Positions 22,834-35,500 of a stretch of 64,000 nt of DNA are shown one piece after another. The position numbers and the translations under genes were made by a program. The stretch is from the NCBI GenBank assembly GCA_030407085.1, contig CM059587.1:100187001-100251000 (forward strand). The letters run 5' to 3'. This stretch comes from Trichopria drosophilae (taxonomy: Eukaryota; Arthropoda; Insecta; Hymenoptera; Diapriidae). Position 1 is the first letter of the stretch. The number at the start of each line of letters is the position of its first letter. The notes beneath the pieces were generated by a model. It was given only the letters and a program-made list of their open reading frames with translations. It did no database searches and was not told the origin of the DNA.

Positions 22834-24451
22834 CTACTCGACAAGGATTTTAAAAAAGTATTCCACCTGAAACACATTAACAATTATGAAAATTTGTTTT
22901 CTATTTTAAATTCATTTTTAATTACCTCTAATACTCCATCTTCTGGTAAATCAGAACAATGAACAGCATTTTGGACTTTGGTTTTACCATACTTGGCTCT
23001 CAATGTATTTGGTCGAAGTTGTCTCGCCGTCTCCTATTAAGTACATATTAATTACAAAGATAGTAAGAAAAGTATATTTTTTAATTCATACGTACAGGAT
23101 CCATAGGTCCACAAAGTTTACGAAATTCTGATGGTACATCAATTTCCGAGTCTTCGTGTGAAATTTCCATTACAACACACGGTCCAGAATGTAATTCGGC
23201 TACCATACTCTAATAAATTTGAAGTTCAATGAATATAATTCTTAAAACTAACTATAAAAAAAAATTAATTTCCTTCTTACCGTGTAGTCTGGAATAACGC
23301 CTTTATAAACTTCTAAAAATTCTTCAGCTGTGATATTATCGACATGGAATTGTTGAAGCGCTGAAATTGTAAATCCTGCCTTTTGAATATCGTCTATGAT
23401 CGCACTCAACAGTCTTGCTTGAACAGCATGCGGTTTAACGACGCAGCATGAAATATTTTTTAATTTTGCTGTATTTTGTGGAGCTTTTCTGTTGAGTGTT
23501 GGATGAGGGAAAAACAAATTCATTTCCTAAATATTAAAACCAGAGTTGTAACATTTTATATTTAAATTATATACATTTTTTAATATACCTTTTCAATCAA
23601 TTGTTTATCGTCTGTGGCATGAACGGCATTGTGAAGAGTATCTTTTCCGTACAACGCTCTTAGAGATTTCGCACTTCTCATTCTTGCTTCGGTACTGTCG
23701 GAGGGTCCAACTAATTCACGCCATCTTGTTACAGCATCTTCTCCAAATAGTTCGAAAGCAACAACTGGTCCTGATGTTATGTACTCGACAAGGCTTCTAT
23801 AAAAGAAATATTTTAAATCAAATTTCTTTTAAAAAAATACAATTAAAAAAATCTTACGGTAATTTAGATTCTTCTTTATGACTGTAAAGTTCCAGGGCTT
23901 CGCAACTTGACAATTTTACCATTTTAATATTTGTTATATGAAAATTATAGTCTGTTATCCTTTTGAAAATTTCTCCCATTTTATCAATCACTTCAGGTTT
24001 TAACATCCCAAATGTCCTGAAATACATATAATCATTAAAACATTCTAATATTGAATATATACAGTTTAAAATATTCGAATCTATACTTTTCCATTAGTGC
24101 TGACAATCGCTTTTTAGTGGCATTATCTGCGAATCCAGTAATTTTCATATTTCTTGAGAATATTGTGACAGTACCACCAATGTAAAAATCTTTACTTTCG
24201 ACTCCATCGCATTTAGTTCTTCTTAGAAATAATTTCCTTGTTTTCAAGTCGAACTATAAATATACATTAATTAATTAACGTATTTGAAAACCTCATGAGA
24301 TTTTGTTTTATATTCTAATTTTATAAATATCTACCAATTCGACACTGTTATCCGATGGATAAAAGTAGAGATAAAACTTCTTCAAAGTTGACGCAATCTT
24401 GTCAAACCATTCCGCTTCAAAGATATATCTATCTTTTGAGTCCACCGACAT
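22834..24451 (-). CDS. NME7: Nucleoside diphosphate kinase homologue 7
   Basis: NME7 has a DM10 domain followed by two NDP-kinase domains. In animals it is part of the gamma-tubulin ring complex and of axonemal doublet microtubules. Exons on the minus strand: 24451-24335, 24253-24087, 24016-23858, 23796-23589, 23526-23281, 23209-23096, 23033-22926 and 22866-22834. These give 383 residues plus TAG, close to the human 376. The DM10 domain spans residues 1-95 (FEAEWFDKIAS, FYPSDNSVELFD, FLRRTK). NDPK domain A (96-217) has MLKPEVIDKMGEI and NAVHATD with active-site His207. NDPK domain B (218-383) has CCVVKPHAV, YKGVIPDY, SGPCVVMEI, LRAKYGKTKVQNAVHCSDL with His362, and the short last exon VEYFFKILVE. 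Both catalytic histidines are present. All junctions are GT-AG and in phase. The start ATG follows AAA and begins a family-like N-terminus. Confidence 0.96.
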
Positions 24452-24585
24452 TTTCTTTAACACTGTTTATTACTTATAGTTATAAAATTTGAGTAAATCT
24501 ATATTAAAAACACCAAAAACCAAATAGATATGAATTTAATTTAAGGTTAGAATTATGTGTTTTGACTATTTCCTGATTGTAGTTG

Positions 24586-24599
24586 GTTTCCATGACAAC
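24586..24599. promoter_or_regulatory. RFX X-box-like motif upstream of NME7
   Basis: GTTTCCATGACAAC (reverse complement GTTGTCATGGAAAC) fits the X-box pattern RYYNYY-N(1-3)-RRNRAC bound by RFX factors that activate ciliary genes. It lies about 135 bp upstream of the NME7 ATG, the usual distance. NME7 is a cilium gene, so the site is functionally plausible. Evidence is sequence match plus context only. Confidence 0.6.
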
Positions 24600-24763
24600 T
24601 CCACTTCACGTTGTTTTGACAGTTCCAATGTAATGCCGGTTTTTCAAGGAAATGGGTATATTAAAAACTTGTATTATTTTGTTTGTGAAAACGCATATAT
24701 GCATGCATTTTTTTAGCCGGTTACCGGCACCTATCCAGTACAAGTTACCGGCAAGCAGAGGTA

Positions 24764-24994
24764 CAGTAGGACCTCTCTTATTCTAATTAGTCAAGTTTTT
24801 CAAAATAGCGCCGACCTCTCTTATTCTAATTTCCCCTTACCCCCACTTATTTTGCTTGCGAGCTTGTGATTCGTGGAAAATATTTTTCGTTGACTTTTCG
24901 TGTGATAGTGGGAGAAGACTTGTGGGGGAACGATTAGAATAAGAGAAGCTGGACAATTAGAATAAGAGAGGTTCGAATAAGAGAGGTCCTACTG
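24764..24994. mobile_element. Pogo-like MITE A1
   Basis: TA-flanked; the left end is CAGTAGGACCTCTCTTATTC and the right end is AAGAGAGGTCCTACTG. It is 231 bp. Each terminal repeat holds the word CTCTCTTATTCTAATT twice. The interior has CCCCTTACCCCCACTTA and TTTTCGTGTGATAGTGGGAG. A2 is a close copy 150 bp away. Confidence 0.85.
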
Positions 24995-25144
24995 TATATT
25001 TGTCGTAACAAAGGGGGCATGAAAATAAAAACACGATAAAAAATCTTATACATTTATTTTAAAACTTGTAGGCATCTCTGAAGTCTGATCAATGTTTGAA
25101 TATAAACTGAATTCCGCCCTTAAAAGTGTACAAAAATAAATGTA

Positions 25145-25371
25145 CAGTAGGACCTCTCTTATTCTAATTAGTAAAGTTTTTCAAGATGACGCCGACCTCT
25201 CTAATTGTAATGTTCCCCTTACCCCCACTTACTTTGCTTGCGAACTTGTGATTCGTGGACAATATTTTTCGTTGACTTTTCGTGTGATAGTGGGAGAAGA
25301 CTTGTGGGGGAACGATTAGAATAAGAAAGGCAATTAGAATAAGAGAGGTTCGAATAACAGAGGTCCTACTG
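25145..25371. mobile_element. Pogo-like MITE A2
   Basis: It is 227 bp, in the same orientation and nearly identical to A1 (CAGTAGGACCTCTCTTATTC, right end AGAGGTCCTACTG). It shares its right TA (25372-25373) with the next element E1, so the two abut with a single target dinucleotide. Confidence 0.85.
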
Positions 25372-25503
25372 TACAGTAGGACCCCTCTTATTTTAACTTC
25401 TAAAGTTTTTCAAGATGGCGACTACCCCTCTTATTTAAATTTTCCCCTTACCACCATTCACATACACATAAAATTTGACATTCCATAAGCTGTATCCTAT
25501 GTA

Positions 25504-26129
25504 CAGTGCAACCCCTCAATTATGGCCCTCGCAATAATGGCACCTCGGAGTAATTACATGCCGGACCTCGCATATAATAGCAATTTTTACCTCTCATCTA
25601 TGGCTTCAATTTTCCCTAGATATCCCCTCCCCTCCCGTCCCTCCCACCGCTCCCGCCACTGCCATTATGTATGTATTTATGGTCGCGATTTCAAAATAAC
25701 TAGATTCTAGTGATGCTCTTTACAAGAGATATGTTCTATATATTTTTCGGCCATTATTGAGGGGTTACCGTAAAATGAGGGCTTGCACCGATCCGGCTAT
25801 ACAATGGCCCTCCCCTTATTTTAACTTTTCGAGTCAAGGAAAATGGCGGCTTCTTCCCTTATTTTACCGCTTCCCCTCATCCTCACCACTGGCAGTATGA
25901 GAGAATAAAAACAGAGAGAGGAGATATAGTGGCGTCTTTCTTCACCTGTATGCGCAAGCGCAAACAGCAATCCGCACTCTTTTAAAAACTTTCAAATGGC
26001 GAATGGTGGGGGGACTGACGACGGGAAGAAGTTAACATAAGAGACGAAAGAAAGTTAAAATAAAGGACGCAGTTAAAATAATAGGAGTTAAAATAAAGGG
26101 AGGGCCACTGTAATTGAGGGGTTGTACTG
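25504..26129. mobile_element. Pogo-like MITE C inside E1
   Basis: TA (25502-25503) then CAGTGCAACCCCTCAATTAT starts the element; AATTGAGGGGTTGTACTG before TA (26130-26131) ends it. The left end repeats the word CCTCxxxxxATGGC (CCTCAATTATGGC, CCTCGCAATAATGGC). A second inward-facing end (CCATTATTGAGGGGTTACCG) lies at 25751-25770, so C may itself be a compound. Element D interrupts it near the right end. Confidence 0.7.
25802..26110. mobile_element. Pogo-like MITE D inside C
   Basis: It is 309 bp between TA dinucleotides at 25800-25801 and 26111-26112. The left end is CAATGGCCCTCCCCTTATTT; the right end is AATAAAGGGAGGGCCACTG. The word CCCTTATTTTAAC recurs inside each end (CTTCCCTTATTTTACCGC on the left, several AGTTAAAATAA on the right). 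Confidence 0.75.
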
Positions 26130-26471
26130 TATATTGAGATAAGCGAAATCACCGATATGTATTTTGAAATATCGATATTAACATGGAGATATTTTACGTT
26201 CTGTTCGAGCGGTGGTGTGGGTAGACGTGAGGGGAAACGATTAAAATTAGAGGGGTTCTATTGTACATATATATTAATATTTTTTTTTATTTGTATCTGG
26301 ATTGGTTTTTATTTTTTTAAATTATTGATAGATGAAATTCCAGGAGGCATCAACAGATTAGAAAGAATTTTTATTTGCGTTCTTTCCTAAATAAAGGAAA
26401 ACATAAACGAAGGAATTATTACGAGCGCCATCTGCCTAGAACATCATCTGTTTTGCAAAAACAGTTAGGTA

Positions 26472-26727
26472 AGGTAGAGTCCCGGTACTTTTGCGTCTCG
26501 CTATATTTGTTCTGTTTTTGTCTCGTTATATTTGCCTCTCGCCGCTCTCTTGTTCCCTCACCTTGCTAGCTGGGGCCTCAGGATTCAAGAAGGGCCTGCT
26601 GTGAGGTCACGAACATAATGTGACTGAGGAGAGTGGGAGAAGCGACGCTTCCCTTCATTTGGTAAAAATAACGAGACGTGAGAGGAAAACGAGGAACCGA
26701 GTGGATAAATATAGCGAAACTCTACTG
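26472..26727. mobile_element. Pogo-like MITE G1
   Basis: The left end is degenerate (AGGTAGAGTCCCGGTACTTT); the right end is GCGAAACTCTACTG before TA. Internal words are TCTCGCTATATTTG and TCTCGTTATATTTG. It is the same family as G2 and G3; the central CRE-like site is mutated here to TGAGGTCA. Confidence 0.75.
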
Positions 26728-26801
26728 TACCTAGAATTAGATTTGTATACATGATATATCCAAGGATTAAATTTACACTATATTTATGTAAATTCAATGT
26801 A

Positions 26802-27065
26802 CAGTTGAGTCCCGGTATAATTGCATCTCGCTATATTTGCATTCCAGAATATTTGTCCGCTTCCGTCCCGTTATATTTGTCTGTCACGGTTTTCTTTTTC
26901 CCCCACTTTGCGGGCTGCGGCTTTAGGAAGAGCCTGCTGTGACGTCACGAGCATAGCGCGATTGAGGAGAGTGGGAGAAGCAGCGCTCCCCTGCTTTTAA
27001 CGAATATAAGGAGACGGGAGGGGAAAGCGAGGAACCGAGCGGACAAATATACCGGGACTCTACTA
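26802..27065. mobile_element. Pogo-like MITE G2
   Basis: It is 264 bp between TA dinucleotides. The left end is CAGTTGAGTCCCGGTATAAT, the right end is CCGGGACTCTACTA. Words TCTCGCTATATTTGC and TCCCGTTATATTTGTC repeat in the ends. TGACGTCA, a perfect CRE palindrome, lies near the middle at 26940-26947. Confidence 0.85.
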
Positions 27066-27261
27066 TAATTCAGAATGTACGTAGAAAGATTACAGTCGAT
27101 ATTTTTCGATGTAATATGCGTCGTCCGGGTGCGCAATATACCTGTTAGCTAATGGCGATATGACACTGCGCATGTGTGATATTGTCAAGGTGGGGAACAG
27201 TTGTTGAGGAGAGGGGAACAGCTATCATTGAGAGGATCTAACTGCCAATGTTGTGAGGGTA

Positions 27262-27551
27262 CACTACAAACTCGATAAGACGTCGTGGTCGGTTCCAGCT
27301 TCCCCTCTCGTCTCTCGATATACGTCGTTCGAGAGTGAAAGTAAGCTTCTCCTTCCCAAATCTGCGCAGAAGCATACGATTTCTCACTGTAAGGTAGGGA
27401 ACTTTGCGTAAGGTTAGGTTTCCGTCTGTTGAGAGCACTGAGAAAAAGGCAGTGGTGGGGATGAGGGGAGGACATGAAACGAGGGATATAGTTCCGACGT
27501 CTTATTGAGATGACGTATTAACGCGATGACGTCTTATCGAGTGACGTCTTA
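27262..27551. mobile_element. Pogo-like MITE I1
   Basis: TA then CACTACAAACTCGATAAGAC starts it; the right side repeats GACGTCTTAT several times and ends ATACAG/TA. The word CTCGATAAGACGTC is the family hallmark. The interior (TTCCAGCTTCCCCTCTCGTC, CGTTCGAGAGTGAAAGT) matches I2. Confidence 0.65.
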
Positions 27552-28569
27552 TACAGTAGAAAGTATATGGTATTGGAAAAATTTTTTTATAACACGAATT
27601 CAAACACACAATATCTTTTATGTTATTATTTTATATAACACGTCCCCGGCGGGTGGTTTTCTTCTGCAGATGTCATTCGTAACAATTCGTTCGCAGCAAA
27701 CGTAAAGGATTGCCATTTTAAATTCCAATGAATCCGCTTTATTGAAGGTATTAGATGGGATTTAGTGGTATACGTATACAGAAATGAATAGACTTGCGCG
27801 AAATAAAAAATTACACTTTTAATTCTTAACAATTCTAACCAATGCATATTATTTTATGTTGAGTTAGGGATTTGAAGGAAATTGCTGTGAATAAAAGTTT
27901 CACTTACAATTTTCCTAATTTCGAATGTTCAATAAAAGGATTCAAAATACTAGCCCTCAGTCCCTTTCCGATTGCTGGATTCCTTTACCTCCTGTTATTA
28001 TTTTGATAGGGAAGAAAAGCACGTTTTTTGTTTTAATTTGTTTGTTGGGTTATTGTGGATTCTGAACGAATCTCCAGTAGAATATTCGTATAATTCATTT
28101 CATTCTGGAATGTCGATCCAAACTAAACTTTCGTTAGTCCTAAAAAACATGCAATGCATTTCATCCTACGTTTACAATAAGAGTAAAAACACCCATGTAT
28201 CCGAATATGCTACCAATCACCACTATGTGATGAAAATCTGAAATAGTAACAAAATATAGGGAATCGGTCGTTATAAATTTCTTAAACTAATCAGTAACTA
28301 ATAAAGGTCACTACGATCATTTTTCCTAAAGTTACTAGATTTTTGTAACTGTTCATACGGTACACCCCACCCTCTCGTATTCATTGCAAAATGCTTTTAA
28401 AGATGTCGACGTCCCCCTCTATTCGATATATTTTCTCAGCCCCCCCCCCTTATTTTCAGTTTCGGTGACAGTTTGGCCTATTTTAAACGTAGAATGTGTA
28501 CTTTCGCTGTTGAAAAGATTATATATAATGCGCTTGCACCGACAAGTCTCCCACAACGTTTTAAAAATA

Positions 28570-28905
28570 CAGTACAAACTCAATAAGACGTCGTGGTCGG
28601 TTTCAGCTTCCCGTCTCGCCTCTCGATAGTTCGAGAGTGAAAGTACAGTACAAACTTGATAAGACATCGTGGTCGGTTCCAGCTTCCCCTCTCGTCTTGA
28701 GATAATACGTCGTTCGAAAGTGAAAGTGAGCTTCTCCTTCCCAAACCTGTGCAGAAGCATACGCAGTTACGATCGCTCACTCTAAGGGAGGGAACTTTTC
28801 ATAAGGTTAGGTTTCCGTCTGTTGAGAGCGCTGAGAAAACGGTGGTGGGAATGAGGAGAGGATGTGAAACGGCGTCTTAACGAGGGACAGATCCAACGGG
28901 AGGGG
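28570..28905. mobile_element. Pogo-like MITE I2 with a partly duplicated left end
   Basis: CAGTACAAACTCAATAAGAC at 28570 is followed by a second start, CAGTACAAACTTGATAAGAC, at 28646; both continue into CGTGGTCGG and CAGCTTCCC. The second runs through the interior shared with I1 to GGCGTCTTAACGAGGGAC. The right boundary in the poly-G tract is approximate. Confidence 0.55.
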
Positions 28906-29559
28906 GGGGGGTATGTTTTTAAATTACATTAAAATATATTTTTTTAATTAATTAGATGTTTTTATTTGAATTAATACTAACTACTTTTTTAAAATTTCCT
29001 ATAGTGGTTTTATTATAAAAATCATTGTATGCAAAAGCAAACGTATAAGTTTTGGTACACTCTATCCGCACAAAAGTAAGTGGTGCGCAGTTGTCCATTT
29101 TGCTATAACGTTATCGCAAAATATCATATTGGAATGTATAAACTGTACATATAAACGGAAGTAGCTATTAAAGATACTGAAATTGACGTGTTCCTTTCAT
29201 ACAAAAATATTTTGTTCGGTTCGTTTACTTTATTATACATACGAATATACTAAGATATACTTGTCTCAACAAAATGTCATATAATTTTTAATCATGTCGA
29301 CATTTTGTAGATGTTGCTAGACCCAAGGAAAAACTCGGATTCGATTACCGCTTGAATAGTGGTTACTAGCACAGTGAGAGACAACTACGTGGAGAAAACT
29401 GCATGCAACACGATCGGAATTGTTGCCAAATATTGACATTTTCATATGGTGTCCTTATTAGTAAAGCAGTTCTCTCCTATTATACTTCCTCATAAAATTG
29501 GGAATCTTTGGAGATTTACGGCCTCTTTCGCAATTGCTCGATTATAATAAACGTCTTCA

Positions 29560-32500
29560 TCACCACTCCAGTGACTGCGCACACGTGTCTTGATAAGTCA
29601 AACTGTGATCGGAATAAAATTGCGAATACCATTTGCGGAATGCCTTGATACTGCGGTCTTCTTCTACCAATTGCGGAGACTTGATAAATGTCTTCTTATT
29701 CCAAACGGCAACATCACGTTGGAACATAACACTCTCGCCTAAGGTGACAAGCATCGTGTAAGGTGATATTAGTCGAGAAGAAAACATGACGTGCGTGACT
29801 TTCTGCAACAATGGTCGAATAGGAACTATCGTCTGCAAGACACAAATAGGACCAAAGGAAGTATCTAACATCAGTTCGACATAGGCTGGACCAATTTGGG
29901 ACACTTTGACGTCCAACGTTAAGAATGAGAACTTCTCGAACAACACCAAGCTGTGTTTTAATAACATTGTTGCACGGTGGGTTTCTGACGATTTTGATAT
30001 ATTGAGGCTTTGTGGAGGATCCGAATCGGGCCACCAAAGAGCATTGGTCCAAGAATGCCGTGCTATACCAGGAACCATCTTGTTGAGAAACATCATTGGC
30101 CCATGAACCGCATTCAAATGAGCCCAATCCGCGCCATTTTCTGGAATTTCCTGTAGAAGAATGTATTTAATAATCAATATAATATTAAAGTTTATTAAAC
30201 AAACGATTACAAAAACTACAGTATTACTAATTCCTACAAGTTTATTGACGTATAATATACCTGAATGTGGCAGGTGATGTAAAATTCGTTGCGACCCTGA
30301 TAAGACCACTTTCCATTGGCGATTTCCTCGATTTCTTCTGGCCACCATTCAGGTTCAGTGGAGTCGGCGTGATACCAGACGAAGATGAATCCGTTTCTTT
30401 CGCAGGAAATCCAAGATTTCACTTTTACTCCTTTCGGCACTGGAACATCAATCGATTATTAATTAAATTAGTTTCGAGACTTCCAAATACTAAATTTTTA
30501 TGTGTCATACCAAACACTTCTCCCTGGGAAAAGTGACTTCGCATTATAAATCGAAGGTACACTTTTGCTGACTAACGCATAGGGAAATATAAATTTGTTA
30601 TCAGCTAACGATTAAAGAAAGGAAAAAGTGAAGACATGCAGAATAGAGCCACGGAAGCACGGGTCTAAAACCAACCACTCAATAAAGTAGTCTAGACGTA
30701 GTTTTTAATTATTTAAATTTATTGTTAACACGAAGAAGCTTACCTGATTTAGCGTAAGGAATTTTTGTGCACTGTCCATTCTCGCCACAAAATTGCCAGC
30801 TGTGAAACGGACACTCCAAATTTTCTCCAATTACTGTGCCATCTTCAGCCATGTTTGCTCCTAAATGAGGACAATAAGCGTCCAATATGTGCGCCTTACC
30901 CTTTTCTGACCTACAATGAGATTATAATTTTAAGTTTTAATGACATTCCTAGATGCTTATTATATACAACTTACAGTTCTGTCCAAACAAATCGAATGAC
31001 AGAAAATATCAGTTACTAGATTTTAAGAATTTTTAGTAATGTTGAAACATGACGAAACGGTTATATATTAATATAATAGACAGGACTATTTCGGGGCTTT
31101 GCTATATTTCCCGAACTTTTAGGTCGATTCTTAAGTTATCTTCTTGGAATTTTATAAGAAAATGGAAATAGTCTTTAGAATTACAGTAGAACCCCGCTGG
31201 ATTGTCACGGTCGGTTCCGAATCTTCCCCGCAAACCCCGCTGGGCTGTCGGCAATAGGGGAAGCATCGCTTACACCTCTACGCCGTAATCACGTGACGTT
31301 CATGACCAATCACAGACAATCTCTCTGCTTCCTATTATAACTCCAAACCGATGCGTATGTCTAACTAGACACGCCCCTAATGCGACGGGCGGCGTGGTGG
31401 CGGTAAAGGGATTCCGAGAAATGCCAATCCAGCGCGGTGCCCATCCAGCGGGGTTCTAGTGTACCTCGACAGAGCCCGAATTTTGAGAATTCGATTCAGT
31501 TATTTTTAATTGACGGGTTTTAGCCTCAGCGACCACTTTAGAATTCCCTTAAGCCAAACAGCAACTTAGGGACGGTAGGGAGTAATATGATTACATATCT
31601 AGAGCTTGCTCAGAGTGTACTCCGAAAACTAGGGAGAGGGGGGGGGGGGATATATGCGAATTGAAGCTCGATAACCTCCAATTAGTGTATTGGTGTTTGC
31701 TCAAGTGGGAATTTTTACCTACAATTCACGTATACCCCCACCACTTCGAACTCTGAGCAAACTCATGAAAATACCCGAGTTTTTTACAATAAAATAATTT
31801 TAATGGGGTTAATGACCTGCCGTTGTAACTGATGGTAATTGTGTTAATTGCATTAAGGCCTGCTCACAATGAGCACGTAAAACGTAACACGGGAACGTAA
31901 GAGTGTTTTGCCTTGGTTTAACTCATGGTGATAGTAACGGAGGTAAGTATTCTTACGTTCCCGTCTTACGTTTACGTGCTCATTGTGCTCAGGCCCTTAT
32001 TCGAACATTTCAATATGTCCGAAATATTGTTTTTCCAAGCGCCCTCTAGTGAAATCCTTTGGCTTTCCGTACAGGGTTAAAAGAAAAATATTAAAAATGT
32101 AAAAATAAAAATGTAAATGAGAAACCGAAAATGTGTGAAAAATTCAGGAAAAATAACGGGGAATTTGGAAGAATATTTGGTAGACACCAGGGTATGATCC
32201 TGGGACAATTAAAAACATATTTAGTTTTGTTTAATTTCAACATTTTTGTAGTAAGTTTAATACCCAAACAGCTTTAGCAGACCCTTAATTCATTAAATTC
32301 CCTTTCGTTTATTGGTACTTTTGTGCTCGGTTCGTAATAGTTTTACTAGTATAAAAGCCATTTCCCTTGAAAACGTCATAACGCGAAAATTAAGGGGGTT
32401 CTAAAGTGATCCGAAGGTAAGGTAGGAAATATCACTAAAAAACCTAAGTTAAAGATGACTGAATAACATTTTTTAAATTCGGGCTCTGTATGGGTAATTC

Positions 32501-35500
32501 TAAGCCCTATAAACAGTTTCCTACAAAATTCCAAAGATATTAACTGAGAACTGACCGAGAATTTTAAGAAATTAGTGATTTTTATTTATTTCCGAAAATT
32601 CTCGATAAGTTTTCAATTAATTTCTTTGGCATTTCCTAGAATACCGTCTATAGTAATTAGAATTGTCCATACATAGCCCAGATTTTGTAAAATCGAATCA
32701 GTCATTTATTATTTACGGTTTTTAGTGAAAATTCCTACCTTATCCGTCGGGCACTTTAGAACCCCCTTAAAATTATATTTTTATCTGGCCAATCACGGAA
32801 GAGTTATTCGCAACGATTATAGTGTTTTTCACTGATATTTGCCTTTGCGTAATTCTCAACGACAACCGCTTAAAACTATGTACAGTAGAACCCCTCTTAT
32901 TTCAATGGTCCAACTCCTCTTATTTTAATCGTTTCCCCTCACGTCTTCCCCCACCACCGCTCGCACAGAACGTAAAATATCTCGATGTTAATATCAATAT
33001 TTTAAAATATCGGTGATTTCCCCAATCTTGATATTCAGCTTATAAAATGTCAAATTTTATATGTATGTGAGTGGGGGTAAGGGGAAAATTGAAATAAGAG
33101 GGGTCGGCGCCGTCTTGAAAAACTTTAGTAGTTAAAATAAGAGGGGCCCTACTGTATGCCCAAGCTCAACTGTATGGTACAAGTTTACAAGAACCAAAAA
33201 CACATTTGAACATCCGAAATAAGCTTTACAAACAGATTATATTTATTTTTAAACCAAACGAAATTGACAAATGATATAATAACCTGCCCGTTTTTTATTG
33301 CGTCTGGATAAAGTAGGCATTCTGGATTAGAATCGAATATTTACATTTAAAAATAAAATGGAGGTCATTCTTTTATAAAAAATGTATCTTAATTTAACAT
33401 TTATTTTAAGTAGATGTAAACTCGACTCGATATTCGGTTATTTATTCGTTTTTTACCTATGGAAACAGGTAAATTACCATGTTTAGGGAGTTTAGGGGAA
33501 AACGTTTTCTTCCGACTTCCGACCTCTTACGACTACATTCCGTAACTTTCTCGGCTTTCTCGAACGAATGTTCCAGATTCCACATTCCCCTTGTTCAATT
33601 TCCCCGTTTTCTTTAAATTTACCAACCGCGCTTTTCTGCGAAGAAGCCGCATGCGCAAACCTTTTGTGTATATTCCCGGGAATAAAATTTCTAGATTTTT
33701 TTGCCGTTTTGGACGAAATACGTTAATTTAGTTTGTCTCAGATATTTTCAGATCTATTTACATCTTTTCATTAGTTTTACAGGTTTCGGAAGACGGGTTT
33801 TTTGTACTTCACAGAAGATCAATTCGCGAGTTAAAACGCTTGAAAAGTGGCGGTGTTTGAGGTTAGACGCGCAACAATTGAAACTTGCTTTCGATTCGCC
33901 TTCAAATTTTTTGGTAGATTTTGTCTTCATATCGCGAAATATTGCAAAGTAATCAAATTTACGAGTGTCGCTTGCATGTTAGCTTCTTTCGAAAGTAAAA
34001 TCAAGATTTTTATCGATATACAACTTTGAAGAGTGAAGAAAACGTGGATACAACCTTTTTTAAAGTAAATTCCAAGAAGATTTTACAGTTTTATAATTTA
34101 ATTTCTACTGTAAAAATTACACTTATCTAGTCTTTCAAAAAATTATTACAGTAAATATCAATTTTCTCGATTTATTTCACTTTAAACAAACTGATTAACT
34201 TTTTTACATGTTGAGATTTTTAATATCAAAATTAATTATATGGTAATGTTGCGTTTGTTTCAGATACAAGATATATCATTTATATTTATAACATTTTTAA
34301 ATATTCTATACTCAGTTCTGTTTATTCATAAATTCATTTAATACTTTGATTTACTTTTTACCTAATTTTTAAAACACATTGTGTATTTTCAACTTTTATT
34401 ATCGATTGACTTCTGAATTTAGTAAAGATTTTTTGTATTGATTTTATTCACACAAACATCTTTTAAATAACAAATAACAAGTTTCAACATTGAAGATTAT
34501 TCAAGAGTTCGTCAGAACACTAAAATTTCATCATGAGAGCGATTTGCAACAGAAGGGTAAGTACGCTGAAACTTTCATATAAATGTTTATTTTAATTTGT
34601 ATATGTTACGTCTCGAATTCATATATGTACAATATCAAGTATACTATTTTTGTAAGTGTATGTATTATTGTGTTACAATTATTTGTATTATTATGAATTT
34701 TATCCATTAACTAAGGGATTTTAATGCATCGAAAATATTGTATATGTATATAAACATTTTCTTTGTTTATTAGAACTGCGCATTAATATATCATTTGTCA
34801 GTATTTAAAACAATTTTTTGTATTCTACTACTTATGTAATTTTTTAATATTTTCTATAATCAACCCTTTGAAGCATACATTTTTCTTTACATGGAAAATT
34901 GTTGAAAATTATTACTCGGGGGTTTTCGAGGTCGATTAGGAATCTGAAGTCAGATTTTCAAAATACAAAATGGCGGACCGTAATGTTAAAAAGTTACTAG
35001 ATTGATATTAAACTGGCCACCGCTGGGGTTTTAAGGGTCGCTGATTACGAATCTGGTATTAGATGGCAATAATAACTTTATTTATTTTTGACCAACAATT
35101 TAGAACTAAATGGCGAATATCTGTGAATTTTACAATCACGAATTATGAAATTTTAACATTCTCGTCCACCATTTTGTATCCGTCATATTCAATTTTCCAA
35201 ATCTGCAGTCAGATTCGCCATCAGCGACCATGGAAACTCTGTTGTACTCACTTTCAACCCGATCATGAAACTTTTTACATTTTGGTCGGCCATTTTGGTT
35301 CGGCCATTTTAAATTTTTCAAATCTGTGGTTAGATTCGTAATCAGCGACCCTAAAAACTCTATTATACTAAATTTCAAACAATTATCTTAAAAAACAGCT
35401 TCAGTAATGAATTTTTTCGAAAAAATTATTATTTTTTAATGTTTGTTTATTTATAAATCAGAAACAATAAACAATTATATCTTAATAACTATTTTTGTAC

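Larger units (their letters stand above)
25374..26263 (-). mobile_element. Pogo-like MITE E1, split by a nested element
   Basis: The reverse complement of the intact copy E2 (32883-33154) aligns to 25374-25501 and 26132-26263: GACCCCTCTTATTTTAACTT, AAGTTTTTCAAGATGGCG, ACATAAAATTTGACATT on the left part, then GAAATCACCGATATG, TATTAACAT.GAGATATTTT and GAGGGGAAACGATTAAAAT on the right part, ending GGGGTTCTATTG before TA. The break is occupied by element C. Confidence 0.8.
24600..29559. other. Intergenic MITE cluster between NME7 and neverland
   Basis: No gene is recognisable in these 5 kb. Elements: A1, A2, the nested E/C/D complex, G1, G2, I1 and I2, described separately. Short runs of poly-C (about 28441) and poly-G (about 28901) occur. 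27560-28370 and 28930-29559 are AT-rich and I see nothing in them. Confidence 0.7.

Noticed and set aside
27185..28780. Several 66-113-codon minus-strand ORFs
   Set aside because: They lie within the I-family MITEs, and similar peptides recur only because the element is repeated.
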